Shown here piece after piece: positions 7,723 through 17,180 of a stretch of DNA of 45,832 nucleotides. This DNA is from Desulfobulbaceae bacterium. Lineage in GTDB: Bacteria > Desulfobacterota > Desulfobulbia > Desulfobulbales > Desulfocapsaceae. The notes beneath the pieces were generated by a model. That model searched no databases, was not told where the DNA came from, and saw nothing but the letters and a program-made list of their open reading frames with translations. How positions within the stretch are numbered: position 1 is the stretch's first letter; the number at the start of each line of letters is the position of its first letter. The DNA is taken from the NCBI GenBank assembly GCA_020049575.1, contig JAIFKM010000036.1, positions 1 through 45,832 on the forward strand, written 5' to 3'. Both the position numbers and the translations under genes were made by a program.

Positions 7723-8604
7723 TTACTCCTCTCTTTGAGCAGAGACATCCACCACTACCGAGAGTTCATGGATCCCCCCACCCATGACCACTCCTTTGAC
7801 CGGTGACACATCACCATAGTCTCGCCCCCAGGCGACAGTTATATATGTTTCATTTGCCATAAGGTTGTTTGTCGGATCCAGATCCACCCAGCCAAAGTCG
7901 GGCACAAACACAGAAATCCAGGCATGTGATGCATCCGAGCCAACCAATTTTGGTTTTCCCGGTGGGGGAAGCGTTTCAAGATAGCCACTGACGTACCGTG
8001 CAGCTAGTCCAAGCGATCTCAAGCAACTGATAGCCACCAGGGCAAAATCCTGACAGACTCCCTTCCGGCTCATCAAAACATGCTCGACGGTCGTCTCAAC
8101 ATTGCTGGCTGATTTGTCATAGGCAAACTCTGTGTAGATTCGTCTCACCAGGTCTGCTGCTCCAGTGAGAACAGGAACGCCAAGGGGGAAGGACGGGGAT
8201 GCATACTTGAGTGCTTCAGAAGAAAGGGAAACCAGAGGGCTTGCAAAAACAAACTGCTGCGCCTCAAGGTCCTGTGGTTCAGGGTGCGATGCCAGATGTT
8301 CAATCACCTTTTCCCAAGGCATTGTTGCCTCCGGAGAAGGAGTCAGCGGCCTTTTTGTCTTGACCAGGCTGCTTACCCTGATTGCGAGCTCATTGTGAGG
8401 ATGCTGCACCATGAAAACATGGGCAATATTGCCAAAATAATCGGTTCGACTGTGGAGATATTGCGGCGTGGGTGTGATCACCAATTGACGTTCCAGTACT
8501 TCCTGAAAAGGAGTATCACGCGGATAGAGAAAGAGTTCATTCTGGGAAAGAGATGCCGGCAAAGAGTATTTATAACCGGTTCTGTGTGTGACACGGTAGA
8601 TCAT
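7723..8604 (-). CDS. Transglutaminase-like protein (third in amidoligase operon)
   Basis: A 293-residue protein of the bacterial transglutaminase-like cysteine peptidase group (COG1305). Residues 1-80 are the beta-rich N-terminal domain (YRVTHRTGYKYSLPASLSQN). The catalytic domain carries Cys184 in SRKGVCQDFALVAI, His228 in ASHAWISVF and Asp243 in WVDLDPTNN, so the papain-like triad is intact. GLAARYVSGYLE lies between them. Such proteins are thought to cleave or transfer amide bonds. The first codon overlaps the last four bases (ATGA) of the upstream ATP-grasp/alpha-E fusion, so translation is coupled. Last gene of the operon; a weak GGAAAAAC/GTTTTTCC hairpin at about 7680-7710 may terminate it. 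Confidence 0.9.
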   Translation of the reverse strand: MIYRVTHRTGYKYSLPASLSQNELFLYPRDTPFQEVLERQLVITPTPQYLHSRTDYFGNIAHVFMVQHPHNELAIRVSSLVKTKRPLTPSPEATMPWEKVIEHLASHPEPQDLEAQQFVFASPLVSLSSEALKYASPSFPLGVPVLTGAADLVRRIYTEFAYDKSASNVETTVEHVLMSRKGVCQDFALVAISCLRSLGLAARYVSGYLETLPPPGKPKLVGSDASHAWISVFVPDFGWVDLDPTNNLMANETYITVAWGRDYGDVSPVKGVVMGGGIHELSVVVDVSAQREE

Positions 8605-11117
8605 AAGGAGTGATTGCCGGCTATTGCATAATGTGGTGTGGAAGGCACTCGAGTCAAGAAATGGGCACTCACCTGTTCCGCAAAGTTTTTGAGCTGGGTC
8701 TCAATGGTCGTGAGAAAAGATGTGAGTGATTCAATGCCCGAAATCTCTTCTCCACACTGAATTGCCGATAAATCGAACAGGCGAACTGCAGTTTGCATTT
8801 CCAGAACCGTGCGTTCCTCTTTGCTTGCAAATCTCCGCTCATCCTGATGGGGAAGTTGCTCGACATGCCCAGCCAGTTGATTGAATTGAAAGGCGAGAGA
8901 CTTCGGATTGCCTTCATCGGCAAGCAACAGGTCGAGAACAGGTGCCAGTTGAAACGATGACCTGTATCTCCCTCTATAGGTCATCAGGCTGTCGGAAACC
9001 TCGAGCAGGGCCTGGAGGGTATTATGGGAATCACTGCAGACCAGTGGAAGACCAACACGAATGAGCATGGCCTGATTCAAGGCTCGCTCGATCCTCCGGC
9101 CCATATCCATGAAATTCCATCCCAGGCCACGGGTCATGCTTTCCATCGCTAGTCCACTGAAAGAGCTGAGGGTGAATAACGTCTGATCCAGGAGATCCAG
9201 AGGCTCAACCCCCGCAGCTTCCCTGAAATTCTCCAGGCGATTGATTACTCGAATGGAGTCGATGGAAAGGCGGTCGCGAACATTGCGAGCAGTTTGTTGC
9301 ACTCGCCGCAAAATGGAGACGATACTCTCTGCTCTGTCTTTACGATACAGGGTGTTTTGGAGATGTTTGTGCACTTCCAGAGAAAAGGAGATTCCAGTAG
9401 CACTCAGTTTTGGAATCATATTTTTTGCTTGCAGAATATTGAGTAAAAACTGCAATTCAGGCACTTCCTCCGGCTTTTCCTCCCCCGACAAACGTTTAAA
9501 AACAGGACGTAAAAGGCGTATCAATCCTTCTGCTCGTTCCAGATAGCGTCCCAGCCAGAGCAGATTGTCGGCAACTCGGTTTGGCAGGTCGCTGCTACGT
9601 TTAAATGCTGGAATGTCGGTAAGTCCAGCCATCATGCTGAATGGCTCAACCGGCTCGTCGGACAAGACCCATATATCTTTGCTCTGCTGCTTTTCTGGAC
9701 AATCCGTCAGCAATATTGTTGTATCGGACGCTGTAATTGCCAGTCCACCCGGCATCACCGAAAAACCGTTTTCCGTAGCACAGGCAAAGATACGGATGAT
9801 GGCGCTGCTCGCTGAGACCTCTTTGCCGTTCCAAGCTGGGATAGCAGCGGGTTCAATAGGATCGGATGCAAGATACTTTGCTGACGATGCGGCGAGTGCT
9901 GCATGCAGATCAAGGGTCTGATCGACACGGTCATGGCGGTTCATGGCTGAAGAAATATGCAATATATTCATATTGTTCAGTATATACTGAAGTCCTTCAG
10001 GGTGGCCTCCCCACCATGTTTGACGGTTCCCCAGCAGCAATTCTTCTCCCAGCAGTTCTCTGCACAAATCCGGCAGAAATGTACACAGGGCTGGTGTTTC
10101 TATGAATCCACTGCCAAGTGGATTCACTACGTCAATATTCTGCTCGCGACATACCTGAATGAGGCCGGCAACCCCGGATGAAGTTGCTCTCCGCAGAGCA
10201 AAAGGGTCACACTCATAATCACCTACCTGTCGAAAGATCGCTTCAACAGGTTCAAGGCCAGCCAGCTTTTTCAAAAACACCTTACCGTTACGGACCGTGA
10301 GATCCTGTCCTTCGACAAGAGGGTAGCCTAAATAACGCGAGAGGAGCGCATGTTCAAAATAGATTGGACTGTCCGGACCGGGGGTGAACAATACAATTCC
10401 GGCCTCGTCTTTGCGCAACGATGATCGCTTGATGAGTGCGTTGTGAAATGTTTGGAAAAAGGGTGCAAGGCGACGAATTTGGGTTTTCTGATAAAGTTCG
10501 GAAAAGAGACGGGACATGACAATCCTGTTCTCGAGAGCATAGCCTAATCCAGCAGGATTTGCCCCATGATCGGCCAGAACTTGAAACCGACCGTCTGAAC
10601 TGCGATACATATCTACAGCATAAAAAGTGAGATAACGATTGCCCGGCGGAAGTATCCCATGACAGGAGTGGAGGAAGTTGGGATTGGCAAAAATGAGTTC
10701 AGAAGCTATCTTCCCCCCTTTCAGCAGGTTCTGAGGTCCGTAGGTGTCGGCAAGAATTTTTTCGAGCAAACTCGCCCGCTGTTTCACCGCGACCTCAATC
10801 CCGGCCCACTCCCGGGCGGAAACAGGAAGCGGGATCATATCGAGGGCCCAGGAAGTGGTCTGTTCCGTCAGATCATCAAAAGGATTTATCGTTGCACCAT
10901 CTTCGTGACGCATACGCTTAGCCCGCTCGTGGTCTGACGCAAGAGTTGCCAGACCTCTTTTATCCAAGGTCTCAAGAAGTGATTGCCAGTGGGGGCGAGG
11001 GCAGGCAGGGGCGGAGAAAGGTTCACAGTAGGAACTTTCCGGACATGAAATTGCATCAAAAAGTGAGGGGATCTTCTTTTGAGATGCGATAGAACCGCTC
11101 AGGACATTGTCACTCAT
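8601..11117 (-). CDS. Circularly permuted ATP-grasp / alpha-E fusion protein
   Basis: An 838-residue fusion of a circularly permuted ATP-grasp module (DUF404/DUF407, about 1-505) with an alpha-E helical domain (DUF403, from about 515: LPNRVADNLLWLGRYLERAE). Fusions of this size are a known family form. The ATP-grasp half keeps FTPGPDSPIYFEHALLSRYL, VEGQDLTVRNGKVFLKK and NPLGSGFIETPALCTFLP. The later nucleotide-binding part is unusual: where the neighbouring paralogue has VKAANESGGYGM, this one reads NMNILHISSAMN. The usual GGGSKDTWVL is QQSKDIWVLS and GGLTRVA is GGLAITA. It may therefore be a catalytically impaired or non-canonical ligase. No strong ribosome binding site is seen at 11117. It overlaps the next gene by four bases. 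Confidence 0.9.
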   Translation of the reverse strand: MSDNVLSGSIASQKKIPSLFDAISCPESSYCEPFSAPACPRPHWQSLLETLDKRGLATLASDHERAKRMRHEDGATINPFDDLTEQTTSWALDMIPLPVSAREWAGIEVAVKQRASLLEKILADTYGPQNLLKGGKIASELIFANPNFLHSCHGILPPGNRYLTFYAVDMYRSSDGRFQVLADHGANPAGLGYALENRIVMSRLFSELYQKTQIRRLAPFFQTFHNALIKRSSLRKDEAGIVLFTPGPDSPIYFEHALLSRYLGYPLVEGQDLTVRNGKVFLKKLAGLEPVEAIFRQVGDYECDPFALRRATSSGVAGLIQVCREQNIDVVNPLGSGFIETPALCTFLPDLCRELLGEELLLGNRQTWWGGHPEGLQYILNNMNILHISSAMNRHDRVDQTLDLHAALAASSAKYLASDPIEPAAIPAWNGKEVSASSAIIRIFACATENGFSVMPGGLAITASDTTILLTDCPEKQQSKDIWVLSDEPVEPFSMMAGLTDIPAFKRSSDLPNRVADNLLWLGRYLERAEGLIRLLRPVFKRLSGEEKPEEVPELQFLLNILQAKNMIPKLSATGISFSLEVHKHLQNTLYRKDRAESIVSILRRVQQTARNVRDRLSIDSIRVINRLENFREAAGVEPLDLLDQTLFTLSSFSGLAMESMTRGLGWNFMDMGRRIERALNQAMLIRVGLPLVCSDSHNTLQALLEVSDSLMTYRGRYRSSFQLAPVLDLLLADEGNPKSLAFQFNQLAGHVEQLPHQDERRFASKEERTVLEMQTAVRLFDLSAIQCGEEISGIESLTSFLTTIETQLKNFAEQVSAHFLTRVPSTPHYAIAGNHSL

Positions 11118-11189
11118 ACATACTTGCCGATCAACTTTCCAGGCTATGGCAAAGGCGTGATTGCCTCCGCTGACGCCTGTTTACTTGGT

Positions 11190-14100
11190 TCATTTTCGCA
11201 AATCAAGGGTATACGGGAAAAATCGGTTATTCTCCTGCACGGTTACTGCCACCTGCTTATCCGGGGTGTGTCCGCCGGGAATAAACCTGGAATTGCGACG
11301 ACCTTCAGCCTCGTAGGAATTTACCGGAAAGATTTCATAACTCCGTCCACCGGGATGGCCGACATAATAGGTACAGCCGCCAACAGCCCTGCTCGACCAG
11401 GTGTCAAAGAGATCGATCACCAGCGGAGCGTGGATACCAATAGTGGGATGCAGGCAGGATGGCGGCTGCCAGGCCCGATAACGGACCCCGGCCACAAAGA
11501 CACCCTCTTCAAGTGTCGGTTTCAGCGGCACACGCCGACCATTGCAGTTCACTGTATATCGCTCTCCCGTCATTCCTGAGACTTTCACCTGCAGTCTTTC
11601 AACGGAAGAATCGACATAGCGGGCAGTCCCGCCACTTCCCGCCTCTTCACCCAAAACGTGCCAGGGCTCGAGGGCCTGACGCAGTTCAATTTCCATTCCC
11701 TGATACTGAACCTTACCATAAATCGGGAAACGAAATTCAAAATGCGGGTGGAAGAATTCCATCGAAAAGGGGTAACCGGCACGGTTCAGAATCTTCAGGA
11801 CATCGACAAAATCATCTTTCACTATCTGGGGAAGCATGAAACGGTCATGCAGACTGCTGCCCCAGCGCACCAGTTCCTGGCGATAAGGGGTCTGCCAAAA
11901 CCAGCTCACAAATGTTCGCAGAAGCAGCTGCTGGGCAAGACTCATGCGAGCATGCGGCGGCATTTCAAAAGCTCTGAATTCCAGCAGACCTAGGCGCCCG
12001 CTGGAGCTGTCCGGCGAATAGAGTTTGTCGATGCAGAATTCGGCGCGATGGGTGTTGCCGGAAACATCGACAAGCAGGTGGCGATAGAGTCTGTCGACGA
12101 GCCACGGCGGGCAGGGGATGTTTGCACCGGTCTGCCGGTCTTGTTCCGCAAAAGCGATCTCAAGCTCGTAGAGGCTGTCGTGTCGTGCCTCATCAATTCG
12201 CGGCTGTTGACTGGTCGGGCCCATAAAGAGGCCGGAAAAAAGAAACGACAGCGAGGGGTGGTTGTTCCAGAAGGTGATAAAACTGCGAAGCAGATCAGGA
12301 CGACGCAAGAACGGGCTGTCTGCAGGTGTTGCTCCGCCAATGACAATATGATTGCCACCTCCCGTGCCGGTATGACGACCATCGAGCATGAATTTTTCAG
12401 TACCAAGCCGGGTTTCCCGGGCGAGGCGGTAAAGGGTGGTTGTGCACTCCACCATCTGTCGCCAGCTGTGCATCGGTTGGATATTGACCTCGATGACCCC
12501 GGGGTCCGGGGTCACCTTGAGACACTCCAATCGATAGTCGGAGGGCGGCGTGTACCCTTCAATAACGACAGGAAATCCAGTTTTCATGGCTGTACGTTCG
12601 ATGCAGTGAACCAGCTCCAGATACCCCTCCAGGGAGGTGATCGGCGGCATGAAAACATAGAGACGTCCGTCACGGGGTTGCACACACAGGGCGGTCCGGA
12701 TCAGCCAGGCGGCAGACTGCCCCATCACCGGCTCCGGATCATCTGCCGGCACGGGCTGCGGTTGAAGGGTGTCTCCGGTTTTTCCTGGAGTATCTGCATC
12801 AGAACGAGAGGAAACACTTTGCCGTTCATGCAGTTCCGGCAACTCCTCCCGGAACGCCATGGGGTCCATGGAATACTCCACATGCAGATCTTCCTCGGCC
12901 ACCCATGGCAGGGAATCCAGGGGCAAGCGCAGTCCGGCCGGAGAATCGCCTGGCAGCAGATACATATGTTCGCTCTTGAATGTCCAGGGGCCACTTTTCC
13001 AGGAGCCGTACTGCAGAGGAAGGACATACCCGACAACAGCTCCGAGACCACGCTGGAAGGCGCGGACCATGCGCTGTCTTTCCTCTGGATCGTTCAGCTT
13101 CGGATCCGCAGGATTGATGTTGATGGGCAGTCTCTGCTCTTTCAGCAAATTGTGGAGAATATCCTCATAACTTTCCCGGATATACTCTTTGTTGACACCA
13201 AGGATATCGGTCAGCGACGTGATGAACTTTTCTGCCTCCTGGATACCAAAGCCGTAGTCCTTGGAAATATCAGCCAGCCATTGGGCATCGTTCCAGACCG
13301 GTTTGCCGTCTTTACGCCAGTAGCAGCCCAAAGCCCACCTGGGAAGTGACTCGCCGGGGTACCATTTTCCCTGACCGTAATGGAGGAACCCGCCAGGCCC
13401 CCATTCCTTCCACAATTTGACAATGAGTGCTTCGGCAAGGGTTAGTTTTTCCTCACCGAGTGCTTCAGTGTTCCACTGCGCACCCTCCATGTCATCAATG
13501 GAGACAAAGGTGGGTTCCCCGCCCATGCTGAGCCGCACATCCCCTGCTGCCAGTTCTTCATCAACCCTGTCGCCAAGTGTGACGATTTCCTGCCAGATCG
13601 GCTCAGGATACGGTCGGGTTGACCTCGGTGCCTCAAGAATACGCGTAACAGACATAACATGGCCAAACTCCACTTCACACGCATCAAGAGCCCCGGTAAT
13701 AGGTGCCGCACTCTGCGGTTCAGGGGAACAGGCAAGGGGAATGTGACCTTCACCGGCAAAAAGACCGGAGGTCGGGTCCATTCCGATCCAGCCGGCCCCG
13801 GGAATATACACTTCTGTCCAGGCATGAAGATCGGTGAAATCCGCTTCCGGTCCGGATGGTCCGTCCAGGGATTTGACATCCTGCTTCAGTTGCACCAGGT
13901 AACCGGAGACAAATCGGGCAGCCAGTCCGAACGAGCGGAGGATATTGACCAGCAGCCAGGCGGAATCCCTACATGAGCCACTTTTAAGGGTGAGAGTCTG
14001 GTCACATGTCTGAACATTGGGCTCCAACCGAATAAGATAACTGATGTCCCTACTCAGTTTCATGTTCAACTCGACCAGGAAGTCGATGGTGCGTCTTGGC

Positions 14101-14510
14101 GTACAATTAACTTCAGTGACATATTGATTGAATGTCTTCCCCAGTCTTCGTTTGCTCAGGTAGGGGCGAAGCTCGTGCCGCAGTCTGCTCTCATAGGTAA
14201 AGGGAAATTTCTCGGCATGAGGTTCCAAGAAATAATCAAAAGGGTTGATGATGATCATGTCTGCGACCAGATCAACCTCGACATGGAACTCACGGGTTTT
14301 TTCCGGAAAAACGAGCCTGCCGAGGTAGTTGCTGAATGGATCCTGCTGCCAGTTGATGAAATGTTCAGCCGGAATCACCTGCATCGAGTAACTCAAAATG
14401 GGCGTCCTGCAATGGGGCGCTGGGCGTAAACGAACGATATGAGGGGCAAGATGTATTAACCGGTCGTACGTGTATGAGGTTTTATGGTGCAGCGCTATAT
14501 GGATTCCCAC
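11190..14510 (-). CDS. Transglutaminase-DUF2126 fusion protein
   Basis: An 1106-residue two-part protein. Residues 1-290 form a transglutaminase-like unit: the N-terminal beta domain (IHIALHHKTSYTYDRLIHLA), Cys180 in LKSGSCRDSAWLLVN, His229 in DLHAWTEVY and Asp245 in GMDPTSG. The rest is the long DUF2126 region, with ALGEEKLTLAEALIVKLW, GGFLHYGQGKWYPGESLPRW, the GTGGGNHIVIGG block and YSPDSSSGRLGLLEFRAFEM. DUF2126 has been related to carboxylate-amine ligase folds, but its activity is unproven. A GTG start at 14510 is preferred (TAAGGA seven bases upstream; yields MGIHIALHHK); a TTG two codons earlier is too close to that site. It lies mid-operon, with gaps of 101 bases upstream and 72 downstream. 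Confidence 0.9.
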   Translation of the reverse strand: MGIHIALHHKTSYTYDRLIHLAPHIVRLRPAPHCRTPILSYSMQVIPAEHFINWQQDPFSNYLGRLVFPEKTREFHVEVDLVADMIIINPFDYFLEPHAEKFPFTYESRLRHELRPYLSKRRLGKTFNQYVTEVNCTPRRTIDFLVELNMKLSRDISYLIRLEPNVQTCDQTLTLKSGSCRDSAWLLVNILRSFGLAARFVSGYLVQLKQDVKSLDGPSGPEADFTDLHAWTEVYIPGAGWIGMDPTSGLFAGEGHIPLACSPEPQSAAPITGALDACEVEFGHVMSVTRILEAPRSTRPYPEPIWQEIVTLGDRVDEELAAGDVRLSMGGEPTFVSIDDMEGAQWNTEALGEEKLTLAEALIVKLWKEWGPGGFLHYGQGKWYPGESLPRWALGCYWRKDGKPVWNDAQWLADISKDYGFGIQEAEKFITSLTDILGVNKEYIRESYEDILHNLLKEQRLPININPADPKLNDPEERQRMVRAFQRGLGAVVGYVLPLQYGSWKSGPWTFKSEHMYLLPGDSPAGLRLPLDSLPWVAEEDLHVEYSMDPMAFREELPELHERQSVSSRSDADTPGKTGDTLQPQPVPADDPEPVMGQSAAWLIRTALCVQPRDGRLYVFMPPITSLEGYLELVHCIERTAMKTGFPVVIEGYTPPSDYRLECLKVTPDPGVIEVNIQPMHSWRQMVECTTTLYRLARETRLGTEKFMLDGRHTGTGGGNHIVIGGATPADSPFLRRPDLLRSFITFWNNHPSLSFLFSGLFMGPTSQQPRIDEARHDSLYELEIAFAEQDRQTGANIPCPPWLVDRLYRHLLVDVSGNTHRAEFCIDKLYSPDSSSGRLGLLEFRAFEMPPHARMSLAQQLLLRTFVSWFWQTPYRQELVRWGSSLHDRFMLPQIVKDDFVDVLKILNRAGYPFSMEFFHPHFEFRFPIYGKVQYQGMEIELRQALEPWHVLGEEAGSGGTARYVDSSVERLQVKVSGMTGERYTVNCNGRRVPLKPTLEEGVFVAGVRYRAWQPPSCLHPTIGIHAPLVIDLFDTWSSRAVGGCTYYVGHPGGRSYEIFPVNSYEAEGRRNSRFIPGGHTPDKQVAVTVQENNRFFPYTLDLRK

Positions 14511-14611
14511 GGGCAAGTCCTTAGTGAAATGATGCCATTATAACCTACTCGATGGCTTGGCCACTCTTCATCCTGGAATGGTGATCGTTCTGTCCATTGC
14601 CGAGAGAGTCC

Positions 14612-15586
14612 TTACTGCTCACTGAGAGTTGAACTCTTCAGAGGCCGAATGTTAAAAAACGTGGTGCCGATTTCACCGCCCAACTGATTGAGCTTGGTTT
14701 GCAAATCATCAAGAAACTCATGCAGACCCGCCTCGATTACTTCCTCAATATCGGTATATTCAAGATCTGCCATAAGGCGCCCCAGTCTCTTTTCGGCAGG
14801 ATTAGTCGAAGCACCATTTGTAGAGCCGGTTATGCGATGCAGGCAGTCCTGGGCCTTTGAGAGGCAATGGTAAATAGACCTGGGGAAGAGTTTGTTGAAA
14901 ATGAGAAAATTCGCAACATTTGTAGGGGTTATGCGGTGGAATTCTTTCCTGTACATTTCAAAGGCACTGGCCGATTTCAGCACCGATATCCACTGGATAT
15001 TATCAATCGGGGTATTTACTAAATTCGCTTCCGGGAGCAGCATGAAATATTTAACATCGAGAATTCGCGATGTCTTGTCAGTGCGCTCGATCATCATCCC
15101 TATCCTGGCAAAATTCCAGGCTTCCCCATGGCTCATTGTAGAATCGAGCAAACCGGTAAAGAGGTGACTGCGCATCTTGACAATTTTAAAGAAACGATTC
15201 GGTTCCTGAATCGCCATTTTGATTGCTTCCTCCTTGATGAGCTCGAGATAAAAATTGTTCAAATGTTCCCACATTTCTGATGAGATTATTTCGCGAATGG
15301 AGCGGGCATTCTCTCTCGCCGCTGACACACAACTCAGGATAGAGTTGGAATATCCTCTATCAAAGGTAAGAAACCAGATGACATCTTCTTGGGTGTAAGC
15401 CTGTTCTTTTTTTTCATACAGTGCCTGATCACCTGTCGTCATAATAAGCGGCGACCACTGTTTGCTTTCCTCTGCCGGCATGTCCAGCAAGAGGTTGAGA
15501 TTAACATCAATAAACCTGGCAACGTTTTCTGCCCGTTCAATATAACGACACATCCAGTAGATTGAGTTTGCGACACGGCTAAGCAT
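14612..15586 (-). CDS. Alpha-E domain protein (DUF403)
   Basis: A 324-residue, mostly helical protein of the alpha-E family (COG2307). The opening MLSRVANSIYWMCRYIERAE is the family signature, with the ExxxN-type helices continuing through FIDVNLNLLLDMP and ARENARSIREIISSEMWEHL. The start at 15586 has GAGGAG upstream and lies one base from the end of the ATP-grasp gene, so the two are translationally coupled; a longer reading from 15643 would sit inside that gene. In this family the alpha-E protein always accompanies the circularly permuted ATP-grasp and is thought to assist the ligase reaction. Standard length. Confidence 0.92.
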   Translation of the reverse strand: MLSRVANSIYWMCRYIERAENVARFIDVNLNLLLDMPAEESKQWSPLIMTTGDQALYEKKEQAYTQEDVIWFLTFDRGYSNSILSCVSAARENARSIREIISSEMWEHLNNFYLELIKEEAIKMAIQEPNRFFKIVKMRSHLFTGLLDSTMSHGEAWNFARIGMMIERTDKTSRILDVKYFMLLPEANLVNTPIDNIQWISVLKSASAFEMYRKEFHRITPTNVANFLIFNKLFPRSIYHCLSKAQDCLHRITGSTNGASTNPAEKRLGRLMADLEYTDIEEVIEAGLHEFLDDLQTKLNQLGGEIGTTFFNIRPLKSSTLSEQ

Positions 15587-15587
15587 T

Positions 15588-17042
15588 TCAATTCTCCTCA
15601 CTCTGATCTGGTGACAATACCCACGTATCTTTGCTTCCCCCACCTTGTGATGAGTTGACGACGAGTGATCCTTTTTTCAGGGCTACCCGTGTTAATCCGC
15701 CAGGCTGCACATAGATATCTTCGCCAAATATCACGTAAGGTCTCAGGTCAACGTGGCGTCCTTCAAGATGGTCACCGACAATAGTGGGAACTCGAGAGAG
15801 CGAAATGGTTGGCTGTGCGATATAATTGCGGGGGTCAGCCGAGATTTTCTCGGCAAAAATCTTCCGCTCAGATTCGGTAGCGTGCGGGCCAATAAGCATG
15901 CCATAGCCGCCGGATTCGTTTGCCGCTTTCACTACGAGTTCATGCAGATGCTCAAGGACATACTTCCTGTCCGTTTCGTCCTGACAAATATAGGTGGGGA
16001 CATTTGGCAGGATCGGGTCTTCACCGGTATAATACTTTATAATCTTTGGCACGTATGCGTAGACCACTTTATCATCGGCAATTCCGGTTCCCGGTGCATT
16101 GGCCAAGGCAAGTTTTCCAGCTTTGTATACCTCAATAAGTCCTTTCACTCCAAGGAGAGAATCGGGACGAAAAACCGCAGGATCAATAAAGTCGTCATCG
16201 ATTCGTCGATAGAGTACGTCAACCCTCTTGAGTCCTTTTGTCGTGAGCATATGAACGTGTCCATCCGCGACGATAAGGTCTCGTCCTTCAACCAGCTCAA
16301 CGCCCATCTGTTGCGATAGAAAGGAATGTTCAAAGTACGCACTGTTGTAAATGCCCGGGGTCAGCACTCCAATGGTTGGAGATTGCACCCCCTCCGGGGC
16401 GAGATATGCAAGCATATCCAACAGTTTAGCTGGATATTCATCCACTGCTCGAACTCTCGATTTCTCAAAAACATAGGGAAACGTGCGCTTGAGAACCTGC
16501 CTGTTCTCAAGAACATAGGATACACCTGAAGGGCAGCGCAAATTGTCTTCAAGTACGTAAAAACAGCCATCAGCCCCTCGAATAAGATCCGTGCCGGTCA
16601 CGTGGCACCAGATCCTTTTAGGAGGAGTAAAACCCTCACACTGTTTTCGATAGGTTTTACTGCTAAGAATGAGATTTTCCGGCACTATCTTGTCTTTAAG
16701 AATCTTTTTACCATTATAGATGTCCTGCAGAAACTCATTGAGGGCAAAGATGCGCTGCTTGAGACCAGCTTCAATATGCTGCCAGTCTTTATTGGCAATA
16801 ATTCGGGGAATCAGGTCGAAAGGAAATATTTTTTCTGTACCCTCATCTTGTCCGTAGACATTAAAGGTGATACCCATTTTCAAGAGAAGGGCTTCTGCTT
16901 CATTCTGGCGGAGCCTGAGATTTCCTTTCGGCAATGACTCGATTTTATCCACCAGCAACTGTACCCCCGGACGAGGAACGCCTTTCTCGTCGACCAGTTC
17001 GTCATAAAATCCTTCCGGGTCATAGGTTGTAAACGTTTCCAT
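15588..17042 (-). CDS. Circularly permuted type 2 ATP-grasp protein (DUF404/DUF407)
   Basis: A 484-residue protein of COG2308. Conserved blocks include VLTPGIYNSAYFEHSFLSQQM, VEGRDLIVADGHVHML, NAPGTGIADDKVVYAYVP, VKAANESGGYGMLIGP (predicted ATP-binding lysine and glycine loop), GRHVDLRPYVIFG and PGGLTRVALKKGSLVVNSSQ followed by GGGSKDTWVL. All the nucleotide and metal-binding motifs look intact, so this is the likely active peptide or amide ligase of the operon. ATG at 17042 is preferred: AAGGTGAGG lies just upstream, and this stretch contains the alternative GTG at 17051. The stop is one base before the alpha-E start. Confidence 0.92.
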   Translation of the reverse strand: METFTTYDPEGFYDELVDEKGVPRPGVQLLVDKIESLPKGNLRLRQNEAEALLLKMGITFNVYGQDEGTEKIFPFDLIPRIIANKDWQHIEAGLKQRIFALNEFLQDIYNGKKILKDKIVPENLILSSKTYRKQCEGFTPPKRIWCHVTGTDLIRGADGCFYVLEDNLRCPSGVSYVLENRQVLKRTFPYVFEKSRVRAVDEYPAKLLDMLAYLAPEGVQSPTIGVLTPGIYNSAYFEHSFLSQQMGVELVEGRDLIVADGHVHMLTTKGLKRVDVLYRRIDDDFIDPAVFRPDSLLGVKGLIEVYKAGKLALANAPGTGIADDKVVYAYVPKIIKYYTGEDPILPNVPTYICQDETDRKYVLEHLHELVVKAANESGGYGMLIGPHATESERKIFAEKISADPRNYIAQPTISLSRVPTIVGDHLEGRHVDLRPYVIFGEDIYVQPGGLTRVALKKGSLVVNSSQGGGSKDTWVLSPDQSEEN

Positions 17043-17180
17043 CAGCCTCACCTTTGTCTTTCTTGGAAGTATTTGTAATATTTTTCAACAAACTTACAAA
17101 AATGTCATTTTCTGGCCTGCATGCTTTGAAAAGCCGGTTTTCCTCCTGATGCTCTGCATCACTCCTTCAGAATGACAGTA

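Noticed and set aside
12048-13349. 433-codon plus-strand open frame
   Set aside because: Antisense shadow of the transglutaminase-DUF2126 gene; no family likeness.
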